A DNA stretch of 64,000 bases from Streptomyces hydrogenans (GTDB lineage: Bacteria > Actinomycetota > Actinomycetes > Streptomycetales > Streptomycetaceae), in the NCBI RefSeq assembly GCF_014656075.1, contig NZ_BNBS01000030.1, positions 1 to 64,000 of the forward strand. Direction: 5' to 3'. Made by a program: the position numbers and the translations under genes. Positions 34,801 to 43,600 of the stretch are shown here, one piece after another (position 1 is the first letter of the stretch; every line of letters starts with the position of its first letter). The notes below the pieces were generated by a model. It saw nothing but the letters and a program-made list of their open reading frames with translations, did not search any database and was not told where the DNA came from.

Positions 34801-36108
34801 TCAGGGGGTCGGGTCGAGCGCGTCGTACCGCCGGAAACCGCGTGCGTACAGGGCGAACACCCCGACGGCGAGGACGCAGAGGAGCCCGCCGCCGGTGATG
34901 GCGACCACCGGCGAGGTGAGGTCGGCGACGGAGCCGGCCACGAAGTCTCCGAGCCGGGGCCCGCCCGCGACGACCACGATGAAGACGCCCTGGAGCCGGC
35001 CGCGCATCTCGTCGGGGGCGGCGACCTGCATCATCGTGTTCCGGAAGATCATCGACGAGGTGTCGGCGAAGCCGGCGGCGGCGAGGCAGAGCAGTCCGAT
35101 CCACAGGTTGCGGCTGAGTCCGAAGGCGGCGATCGCGAGGCCCCAGGCGGCGACGGCGATGAGGATGGCCTGCCCGTGGTGACGGATCCGGCCCTGCCAG
35201 CCGGAGACCACCCCGCCGAGCAGCGCGCCGAAGGCGGGCGCGGCGACGAGGAGTCCGGTGGTCCTGGCGTCGCCGCCGAACCAGAGGGCGGCGACGGCCG
35301 GGAAGAGCGCCTTCGGCTGGGCGAGGATCATCGCGAAGAGGTCGGAGACGAAGGTGGCGCGCAGGTTGGGCCGGGTTCCGAGGAAGCGCAGCCCGTCGAG
35401 GACGGAGGCCCGCTCCCGGCCTCTCGGCTTCCCCCGGGCGGAGGAGCCTCCCTCGGTCCCGCCGCGCTCGGGCGGCATGGAGGGCAGCCGCCACATCGCG
35501 TACAGGCTCGCGGAGAAGGCGACGGCGTCGATGGTGTAGGCCGTCTGGTAGCCGGCGAAGCCCACGATCACGCCGCCGAGACTGGGCCCGACGAGGGTGC
35601 CGAAGGTCATCACCATCGAGTTCAGCGCGTTGGCGGCGCGCAGCTGCTCCGGCGGGATGAGACGGGGGATCATCGCGCTGCGGGCGGGCGAGTTGAGGGC
35701 GTTGCAGACGGCCTGGAGGGCGACGATCGCGTAGAGGAACCAGACGCGGTGGAAGCCGGCGAAGGCGGCGGCGGCGAGCCCGGCGGAGAGGATCGCGGAG
35801 CCGGTCGCGCCGACGAGTCCGAGGGCGCGCCGGTCGACGGTGTCGGCGATCGCCCCGCCGTACAGGCCGAAGACGACGAGCGGGACGAGGGAGCAGAGGC
35901 CGACGAGGCCCACCGAGAAGGCCGAGCCGGTGATGTCGTACACCTGGAGGGAGATCGCCAGGGCGGTCATGCCCTGGCCGACCCAGGAGACGGTGTTCCC
36001 GAACCAGAGGCGGCGGTAGTCGGCGGAGGTGCGCAGCGGGGTGAGGTCGGCGAAGATCCGCCGCTTCTCCTCCTCGCGCGGCTTCTGCGAGGGCTGGACG
36101 GCGCTCAC
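34801..36108 (-). CDS. MFS exporter (EntS/MFS_3-like)
   Basis: The 435-residue product has 12 hydrophobic helices and the opening segment RRLWFGNTVSWVGQGMTALA typical of the MFS_3/EntS group of drug or siderophore exporters. Internal landmarks are GGAIADTVDRRALG and NALNSPARSAMIPRLIPPEQL. A charged 30-residue loop divides the halves. The GTG at 36108 overlaps the stop of the upstream GNAT gene (GTGA), so the pair is coupled; that suggests modification and export of the same small molecule, but no substrate can be named. Confidence 0.86.
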   Translation of the reverse strand: MSAVQPSQKPREEEKRRIFADLTPLRTSADYRRLWFGNTVSWVGQGMTALAISLQVYDITGSAFSVGLVGLCSLVPLVVFGLYGGAIADTVDRRALGLVGATGSAILSAGLAAAAFAGFHRVWFLYAIVALQAVCNALNSPARSAMIPRLIPPEQLRAANALNSMVMTFGTLVGPSLGGVIVGFAGYQTAYTIDAVAFSASLYAMWRLPSMPPERGGTEGGSSARGKPRGRERASVLDGLRFLGTRPNLRATFVSDLFAMILAQPKALFPAVAALWFGGDARTTGLLVAAPAFGALLGGVVSGWQGRIRHHGQAILIAVAAWGLAIAAFGLSRNLWIGLLCLAAAGFADTSSMIFRNTMMQVAAPDEMRGRLQGVFIVVVAGGPRLGDFVAGSVADLTSPVVAITGGGLLCVLAVGVFALYARGFRRYDALDPTP

Positions 36109-36563
36109 GCGGTGGCCGCGGCGAGGTCGTAGCTCAGCTCGGGGCGGTCCCAGTGGACGCGGCCCGTGGCGGCGACGGTGCCGGTGCGGCGGGCGCCGGT
36201 GCGCAGGTAGAACTCCTCGGCGGGCGGGTGGGCGACGACCCGGACGGCGGCGAGCCCGGCGGCGCGGGCCTCGCCGGTCATGTGCTCGATCAGCCGGCGT
36301 CCGATGCCGAGCCCCTGGGCGCTGTCGGCGACGAAGGCCAGGTCGAGCTCGGCCTCGTCGAGCAGCAGCGCGTAGAAGCCGAGGACGCGGTCGTCGGCGT
36401 CGACGGCGACGTGGACCGGGTGGTGCTCGATGTAGGCGCCGCCGACCCGGTAGCCGTCGACCATGACGGCGTACGGCCCCTGGTAGGCGGAGGAGCCCCG
36501 GACGAGCCGGGTCAGCCGTCTGGAGTCGGCGGCGGTGGCGCGGCGGATGGTGATCTCGGGCAT
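36105..36563 (-). CDS. GNAT-family N-acetyltransferase
   Basis: The 152-residue product has the GNAT core: the acetyl-CoA loop ADSAQGLGIGRRLIEH (Q/RxxGxG/A motif) and the terminal strand AEEFYLRTGARR. It should acetylate an amine on a small molecule or protein. It is the first gene of a unit with the MFS exporter (4-bp overlap). A TATACT hexamer ends six bases before the ATG and no Shine-Dalgarno is present, so translation is probably leaderless. The divergent-looking ohrR gene lies upstream on the same strand but has its own terminator. Confidence 0.87.
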   Translation of the reverse strand: MPEITIRRATAADSRRLTRLVRGSSAYQGPYAVMVDGYRVGGAYIEHHPVHVAVDADDRVLGFYALLLDEAELDLAFVADSAQGLGIGRRLIEHMTGEARAAGLAAVRVVAHPPAEEFYLRTGARRTGTVAATGRVHWDRPELSYDLAAATA

Positions 36564-36575
36564 GGGCGAAGTATA
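36564..36575 (-). promoter_or_regulatory. -10 element of leaderless GNAT-MFS transcript
   Basis: TATACT at 36575-36570 (minus strand) is followed by six bases and the ATG. This is the best -10 match I noticed near a start codon in the window. Confidence 0.6.
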
Positions 36576-36623
36576 GGACCGGCTTCTGGATCCGGCCCTT
36601 ACATTTCCTGGGGCCCCCGAGCA

Positions 36624-36643
36624 CCCCGCCCGGTGGGGGCGGG
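36624..36643 (-). terminator. Hairpin terminator after ohrR
   Basis: CCCCGCCC and GGGGCGGG pair perfectly around the loop GGTG, just downstream of the ohrR stop and upstream of the GNAT promoter. Confidence 0.6.
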
Positions 36644-36656
36644 CGGCCCTCGGCGG

Positions 36657-37142
36657 TCAGCCGCAGGAGGGGCGCAGGGCGGCGGGGTCGGCGCCGTCGA
36701 GGCGCTCGGAGAGGATGCCGAGGCGTTCGCGCAGGTCGGCGATGTCGGCGAGGTCGAGCCCGGTGGCGGCGGCGATCCGGCGGGGCACGCCGAGGGCACG
36801 CTCGCGCAGGGCGGCGCCCTCCGCGGTGACCCGGGCGGTGACGGAGCGCTCGTCCTCCGCGCTGCGCCTGCGCTCGACGTATCCGGCCGCCTCCAGCCGC
36901 TTGAGCAGCGGCGACAGGGTGCCGGAGTCGAGCCGCAGCCGCTCCCCGATCCCCTTCACGGGCAGCTCGCCGTGCTCCCAGAGGACGAGCATGACGAGGT
37001 ACTGGGGGTAGGTGAGCCCGAGGTCCTTGAGCGCCTCGCGGTAGACGCCGTTGAAGGCGCGGGCGGCGGCGTGCAGCGAGAAGCAGATCTGCCGGTCGAG
37101 CCGGAGGAACTCCTCGTCGGGGAGGGTGTCGAGCGCGTCCAT
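36657..37142 (-). CDS. ohrR: OhrR, MarR-family organic-peroxide-sensing repressor
   Basis: The 161-residue product has the MarR fold with the sensing Cys20 in LDRQICFSLHAAARAFNGVY, the position of the reactive cysteine in one-Cys and two-Cys OhrR proteins. The DNA-binding part contains LTYPQYLVMLVLWEHGE and SGTLSPLLKRLEAAGYVERRR. It represses the divergent ohr gene until organic hydroperoxides oxidise the Cys. I chose the ATG at 37142; the frame to 37172 would run towards the operator. A 22-bp inverted repeat lies between the two genes. Confidence 0.93.
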   Translation of the reverse strand: MDALDTLPDEEFLRLDRQICFSLHAAARAFNGVYREALKDLGLTYPQYLVMLVLWEHGELPVKGIGERLRLDSGTLSPLLKRLEAAGYVERRRSAEDERSVTARVTAEGAALRERALGVPRRIAAATGLDLADIADLRERLGILSERLDGADPAALRPSCG

Positions 37143-37175
37143 GGCCCCAGGATACAAGGAGGACACTCGCACGCC

Positions 37176-37197
37176 ATTTAGTTGTGCACAACTGAAT
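37176..37197. promoter_or_regulatory. OhrR operator
   Basis: The core AGTTGTGCACAACT (37180-37193) is a perfect 14-bp palindrome. Extending it to ATT on the left and AAT on the right gives 22 bp with one mismatched pair. A weaker related dyad, TAGTGCGCTA, follows at about 37197-37206 and may be a second subsite. Confidence 0.8.
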
Positions 37198-37273
37198 AGT
37201 GCGCTACTAATAGATCCGCGGGCAGCGCCACCCCGGCCCCCGCCCCGCCTCCGCCCCTCAGGGAAGGACCCCC

Positions 37274-37690
<417 letters not shown>

Positions 37691-37744
37691 GTCGTCGAGC
37701 AGGTCGAGCAGTCCGACGGCCGGGAGGCGCGGAGGCCGGCAGGT

Positions 37745-37820
37745 CCGGAGTCCGGGAGGCCGGAAGGTCCGGACGCCGGGAGGTCCTTCCGGCGAGCAGC
37801 CCGGAGTCCGGGAGGCCGGA
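37745..37820. repeat. Direct repeats after ohr
   Basis: The 20-mer CCGGAGTCCGGGAGGCCGGA occurs at 37745-37764 and again at 37801-37820, with partial copies of the GGTCCGGA/CCGGGAGG motif between. The 293 bp from 37691 to 37983 otherwise hold no gene that I can support; the last ~100 bp must contain the promoter of the VMAP operon. Confidence 0.75.
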
Positions 37821-37983
37821 GGCCGAACCGACCGGCCCGCCCGCCGACTAACCCGGCCGAATCCGGGGGAGGAACCCGTCGAACAGGGTGGCGACGCCTC
37901 CGGAGCTCGCCCTACCCTGGACGACAGGGCGACGGCGCCCGTACTGCCCATGCGCGATCGGGAGTTGGGGACACACCGGAGCC

Positions 37984-39537
37984 GTGACGGGGGGGCTTTT
38001 GTACGACGAGGGCCACGGCGCGCACGCGTCGGATCTCACGCGCGAGCTCGTCGATCAGCTGTGCGCGGTACCGGGTCTGGAGACCACGGACGGCCGCGGC
38101 CTCCTCATCGACACCCTGGCGGACCAGTTACCCGAGGCCGCCAACATCCCGCGCCACAACCGGCTCCGGCCGGGGGTCCTGGAGATCGTCCGGTTCTGCC
38201 GGCGCGAGCCGGGCGGGCTGCACGAACTGGCGGCGGCCCTCGCCCTGTACGACCCCGGCTCCGCCCCCGCCCTGCACGTCCGCGGGCTGATCGCCGCCGC
38301 CCCGCCGGCCGCGGTCCTCCCCGCCCTGCCCGACTCCGAGTGCCTCGTCGTCACCGGTCTGCTCGACCGCGTCCGGCACCTCGACGCGCACGGCCTGCTG
38401 TACGCGGCGGCGGACGGAATCCCGCTGCCGCTGCACCCCGTCGCCACCCTCGGCGAGGCCTTCTCCTTCCTCACCCGGGCCAACACCCGCCCCGACGGCC
38501 TGCTCCCCACCATGGTCCTGGTCGAGCACGTGGCCGCCGGACTCGACGGCCGCGGCCCGGACGACACCCGGACCGCCGACGCCCTGCGCGAGTGGAACGA
38601 CGTCCAGGCGAAGAAGCTCGAACGGCGCCCGGCCCTGGAGGCCGTACGGACCGCGCTCGGCCGACCGCACCCGGCACAACCCGCGCCCGCCTGCGTCGTT
38701 GTCCAGTTGTGCAGAAGCGGAATGCACCCGGACCGGTACCTGCTGTCCCACTGGCGGCAGATGCGGCCGGGCCCCTGGCGCCCGGAGCGCGGCGAGGACC
38801 GGCTGGTCACCCTCGACGAGGTGCCCGCGGCCGTGGAGCGGCTGCTCCAGCGGGCCGAGCAGGACTGGGCCCGGCAGCCCGGCCGGCCCGTCCTCGAGTT
38901 CGTCCTCCCCGTCAACCTGCTGAACGAACCGATGGAGTGGTTCCCGGTCGCCTTCCGGCCCGACGCCGCCACCGCCCTCTGCCTCACCTACCCCGTCGTC
39001 CTGCGCAGCCTGGAGCGGATGCGCGCCACGGAGTTCCACCGGCGCTGGCACAACCGCTGGCAGCAGGCCCTGGACAGCCCCGACACCGCCTGCCACTGGG
39101 ACACGGCGGGCAGCAGGGGCCACGACCGGGAGCAGTGGACCAGCACCCTCACCGCCGACGAGCGCCTCGTCTCCGTCGCCCTCAGCGCCCCGCCGCTCCC
39201 GGAGGACCGGGACCGGGACGGCAGCCAGGCGTCCCTGATCGACGCCCTGTACGCGGGAGTTCCGATGGCCGTCTGGGACCGGCGGTCCTCCGGGTCCGCC
39301 GACTTCCGCAAGCGGGCCAGACGCCTGCTGACGGGCAAGGCCATCGAACTGCCGCAGCGCGTGCACCAGTTGCGCAAAGACGCGGCCACCGCCGCCGCCG
39401 GGAAGCGGGACGCCCACGTGGGACGGCACCTCGCCGTCCTCTTCGACGACCCCAACCGGCTCGTGGACTGGTCCGGCGCGCCCGGATCGGACCTCGGGAG
39501 CGCCCGCGGCGGACACCACGAGGAGGGGGAGACATGA
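37984..39537 (+). CDS. VMAP-C protein with N-terminal EAD2 adaptor (conflict system, component 1)
   Basis: The 517-residue product opens with an effector-associated domain of the EAD2 type (~15-100: DLTRELVDQLCAVPGLE, then FCRREPGGLHELAAAL). A middle region (~105-260) is followed by a vWA-MoxR-associated protein C-terminal domain (~270-500) with VLEFVLPVNLLNEPMEWFPV and a Trp/Arg-rich block. In the published scheme VMAP proteins link a MoxR AAA ATPase and a vWA protein to effectors recruited by matching EAD domains. The gene overlaps the ATPase gene by ATGA. The GTG at 37984 is the likeliest start, though GGAG is only two bases away; a TTG at 37999 is an alternative. The same EAD2 type ends the caspase at 47924-49057. 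Confidence 0.82.
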   Translation: MTGGLLYDEGHGAHASDLTRELVDQLCAVPGLETTDGRGLLIDTLADQLPEAANIPRHNRLRPGVLEIVRFCRREPGGLHELAAALALYDPGSAPALHVRGLIAAAPPAAVLPALPDSECLVVTGLLDRVRHLDAHGLLYAAADGIPLPLHPVATLGEAFSFLTRANTRPDGLLPTMVLVEHVAAGLDGRGPDDTRTADALREWNDVQAKKLERRPALEAVRTALGRPHPAQPAPACVVVQLCRSGMHPDRYLLSHWRQMRPGPWRPERGEDRLVTLDEVPAAVERLLQRAEQDWARQPGRPVLEFVLPVNLLNEPMEWFPVAFRPDAATALCLTYPVVLRSLERMRATEFHRRWHNRWQQALDSPDTACHWDTAGSRGHDREQWTSTLTADERLVSVALSAPPLPEDRDRDGSQASLIDALYAGVPMAVWDRRSSGSADFRKRARRLLTGKAIELPQRVHQLRKDAATAAAGKRDAHVGRHLAVLFDDPNRLVDWSGAPGSDLGSARGGHHEEGET

Positions 39538-40664
39538 GCGGTGTCCACCACCCGGTCGAGAGCGGCCGGAACAACGGACCCGTCACCAGCCGCAGCTGGT
39601 GGATCTACCGGGGCACCGGACAGCCGCTGGCCGACATCGGGCTCGGCGACGTGCTGCCGAAGCCGCCCGGCTGGCGGACCTTCGACGGCGGACCCGTGCT
39701 GCCCCCGGTACCGGCCGCCAGCGCCGAGACCGACCGCCGGCTCGGCCGCGCGGGCCGCGCCACCCCGCGGCAGGACGCGCACGACATCGACCTGGTCAAC
39801 ACCGCGCTGCTGCTCCGCCGCCCGCTCCTGGTCACCGGCCGCCCCGGCATCGGCAAGTCCACGCTGGCCTACCTGGTCGCCCGGGAACTGGGCCTCGGGC
39901 GCGTCCTGCACTGGGGCATCACCTCGCGCAGCACCCTGCGCTCCGGCCTGTACGAGTACGACGCCATCGGCCGCGCCCAGGCGTCGCTCGGACACCTCCG
40001 GCCGCCCGGCGTCCCCGCCCCCACGCCCTCCCCCGAGGCGCCGACGGCCGACGCCGCCGGCCCCGGCGAGCCGCCCGGACCCGGCGCGCGGATCGGCGAC
40101 TTCGTGCGGCTCGGCCCGCTCGGCACCGCCCTGCTGCCGTACGAGCTGCCGCGGGTGCTGCTCATCGACGAGCTGGACAAGAGCGACATCGACCTGCCCA
40201 ACGACCTCCTCCACGTCCTCGACAACGGCACCTACGCGATCCCCGAACTGGTCCGCGCCCGCCGCCAGGAGCCGGTCTCCCACGTGCACACCGACGACCC
40301 CGAGGGCACCGTCCCCGTGGTGGACGGCCAGGTCCGCTGCCGGGCCTTCCCCTTCATCGTCATCACCAGCAACGGCGAGCGGCAGTTCCCGCCCGCCTTC
40401 CTCCGCCGCTGTGTCCGGCTCGACGTCTCGCCGCCCCGCGAGGACCAGCTGGCCGCCATGGTCACGGCCCACTTCCAGGACCAGACCGGCCGTCACGACG
40501 CGCTCGTCCGGGAGTTCGTGGAGCGCAGCAGGGACCACGGCGGACTCGCCGCCGACCAGCTGCTCAACGCCGTCTACCTGCGGTCGGCGGGCGTCCGGGG
40601 CGACGACAAGGCGTGGGAAGAGCTGCTGGACGCCCTCTGGCGACGCCTGTCGGGGGCACCCTGA
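39534..40664 (+). CDS. MoxR-like AAA+ ATPase (conflict system, component 2)
   Basis: The 376-residue product has Walker A GRPGIGKST (~102-110), Walker B LLIDELDKS, sensor 1 in IVITSNGERQFPPAFLRR with its arginine finger, and the general MoxR/RavA profile. A 40-residue Pro/Ala-rich insert follows the first helix pair. MoxR ATPases act as chaperones that remodel partners containing vWA domains, which the next gene encodes. It is translationally coupled on both sides: ATGA with the VMAP gene, TGATG with the NTPase gene, so the three proteins are made together. Confidence 0.9.
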   Translation: MSGVHHPVESGRNNGPVTSRSWWIYRGTGQPLADIGLGDVLPKPPGWRTFDGGPVLPPVPAASAETDRRLGRAGRATPRQDAHDIDLVNTALLLRRPLLVTGRPGIGKSTLAYLVARELGLGRVLHWGITSRSTLRSGLYEYDAIGRAQASLGHLRPPGVPAPTPSPEAPTADAAGPGEPPGPGARIGDFVRLGPLGTALLPYELPRVLLIDELDKSDIDLPNDLLHVLDNGTYAIPELVRARRQEPVSHVHTDDPEGTVPVVDGQVRCRAFPFIVITSNGERQFPPAFLRRCVRLDVSPPREDQLAAMVTAHFQDQTGRHDALVREFVERSRDHGGLAADQLLNAVYLRSAGVRGDDKAWEELLDALWRRLSGAP

Positions 40665-43600
40665 TGGACGACGACGACACCCGCTCGCTCCCCGAGCCCT
40701 TCGAGGTGGCGGAGGCGCTGTGGCTCCACGCCTACCAGTCCCTCGCCGCCCCGCTCACCCCGTCCACCGACCCCCCGCAGCCCCGGCCGAAGACGCCCCC
40801 CGAGCTGGCCGACCCGCCGCCCCGGACCGAGGAGCCCGAGGAGGGCGACCACCCCTTCCGCCCGTCCCCCGACCCGGCCGGCGTCCGCCGGACCGGACCC
40901 CCGGGCCCGCCCGGCACGTCCCCGGCGGACTCCGCCGAGCGGATGCCTCCCGCGGCCCTCGCCACGGCCCTCGCCGGCGGTCCCCCCGGCGCCCTCGCGG
41001 CGGCCGAGCCGCTGCCCGACCTGCGCGACGCGCCGGGCATCGGCCGCCGGCTGCGGCCGCTGAGACAGGTGGTGCCGTCGCCGACCGAGGTCGAACTGGA
41101 CGAGGAGACCACCGTCGAGCGCGCCGCCGAGGACGGCCTGTGGCTGCCCTACACCCGGCCGGTCGGCGAGCGCCGCTTCGACCTGGTCCTGGTGGTGGAC
41201 GACCACGCGACCATGGCGATCTGGGAGCAGACGGTCGCCGAGTTCACCGCCGTCGCCGAACAGCTCGGCGCCTTCCGGGACGTCCGGGTCCGCCGCCTCG
41301 GACTGCGCGAGACCCCGGACGGCGGCGCGGCCGTGCTCCGCGGCCCGCGGCCCGACCAGGACGCCGACGCGGACCCCGCCGAACTGGTGGACCGCACCGG
41401 ACGCCGGATCGTCCTCGTCCTCACCGACGCCCTCGGCCCGCTGTGGCGGACCGGCGCCGGGCAGGCGGCGCTGGAGCTGTGGGCGGCGGCCGGACCCGCC
41501 GCCGTCGTCCACCTCCTCTCCCAGCGGGACTGGCACCGCACCGCCCTCACCCCGTGGCGGGTACGGCTCCACAGTCCGCGCCCCGCGGCCCGCAACAGCG
41601 AACTGGCCGTGCGCTTCCCGCCCGAGGAGCGCGACCCCTTCGACCCGCCGCCCACCACCTGGCGGGTCCCGGTCCCCGTCCTCGAACTGAACGCCGACTG
41701 GCTGGGCCACTGGGCCTCGCTCGTGGCCGGCGACACCACCGGCTGGATCCCCGCCTCCGTCCTGCTGCTCGGCGCGCCCGCGCGGACCGCGCCGGAACCC
41801 GCCGCACCGCCCGCCACCGCCCCGGCACCGACCGTGCAGGAGCGCCTGCGCCGCTTCCGCAGCCACGCCACGCCCACCGCCTTCCGGCTGGCGACCCACC
41901 TGGCGGCGGCCGTCCTCGACCCGCTGCTGGTCCGGGACGTGCGGCGGCGCCTGGTGCCGGAGGCCCAACCGGTGCACGTGGCCGAGCTGTTCCTCAGCGG
42001 GCTCGTCGAGGAGCCGGCCGGGACCGAGCCGGCCGTCCCGGCGCCGCTCGACTTCGTCGCCGGGGCCCGCGAGGCGCTCCTGGCCGGCGCCATGCGCGCG
42101 GACACCGCGCGCGTGGCCCGCTCGGTGGCCGACTTCTTCGGCGACCGCTCCGCGGCGGCGCGGGGGCTCGGCGGCGCCCTCCTCACCCCCGAGACGACGC
42201 CCGTCCCGGACCTGACGGCGGAGAGCATGCCCTTCGTCCGGGTCGAACTCGCCGTCCTGCGGGCCCTGTCCGGCCCCTACCTGCACCGGGCCAACCGGAT
42301 CAGCGCGGCGCTGGCGGGCGATGCCACGGGAGTGTCCGTCGCGGAGGGCGCACCCTCTTTGGTCCACGATGTCCCCAACACCCCCGTAGATCCCGACATG
42401 GACGGCCAATCGATGACCGACATCGCCAGTCAGCACCCGACCGAGGACGCAGTGACCGTGAACGGCTCATCGGGCCGGCCGATCCCGGCACCGTCCTCCG
42501 ACGGACCGCAGGGCGGTGACACCCCGCCCACGGGCACCCCCGTGCCGGGCACCCCCTCCGCCCGCGTCCTCACCGCCGCCGCCTCGGACGGCACCCCGTC
42601 GTCCGCCACCCCGGCCGGCGGCACGCCGGTCCCCGGGCCGTCCTCGCCGCGCACCGGCCAGCAGCCGCGCGTCCGGGTCCCCGCCGTCTGGGGCAACGTC
42701 CCGCCGCACAACCCGAACTTCGTCGGCCGCGAGGACCTGCTCGACCAGGTGCGCCACCAGCTGCTCACCGGCGACACCTCGGCGGTGCTGCCGCACGCGC
42801 TGCACGGCATGGGCGGCGTCGGGAAGTCGCAGATCGCCATCGAGTACGTCTACCGGTTCGCCGCCGACTACGACGTCGTCTGGTGGATCCCGTCCGAGCA
42901 GCCCACGATGATCCTCACCGCCCTCACCGAACTCGCCCAGCGGATGGGCCTGAACGTGGGCAGCGAGGCCAACCAGGCCGTCCCGGCCGTCCGCGAGGCG
43001 CTGCGCCGCGGCGCGCCGTACGACCGCTGGCTGCTGGTCTTCGACAACGCGGAGAACGTCGAGGCGGTCCGCCCCTACTTCCCGACCGGCGGCACCGGCA
43101 AGATCCTCATCACCTCGCGGAACCAGGAGTGGGACCGGGTGGCCAGGACGCTGTCCGTCGACATCTTCACGCGCGAGGAGAGCAAGGCGCTGCTCCGCCG
43201 GCGCGCCCGCGACCTGACCGACAGCGACGCCGACCAGCTGGCCGAGGCCCTGGGCGACCTCCCGCTCGCCATCGAGCAGGCCGCCGCCTGGCAGGCCGTC
43301 ACCGGCATGGCGGTCCCCGACTACCTGCGGCTGATCAACGAGAAGATCGCCGAGCTGATGCGCGAGCTCGTGCCGTCGCCGGACTACCCGATGTCCGTGG
43401 CCGCCGCCTGGGACGTCTCGCTGCGCCAGCTCGAACAGCGCAACCCGGCAGCGCTCCAGCTCCTCCAGGTCTGCTCCTTCTTCGCCCCCGAGCCGATCTC
43501 CCGCACCCTCTTCAACAACTCGCGGTCCACCACCATCGCGCCCGAGCTGGACGAGGCCCTGCGCGACCCGATCCGGCTCAGCCGGGCCATCCGCGAGATC

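Noticed and set aside
39541..42519. 992-codon open frame overlapping the MoxR and NTPase genes
   Set aside because: The product is Ser/Pro/Arg/Thr-rich without motifs; the overlapping frames encode AAA and vWA domains and are coupled by ATGA/TGATG.
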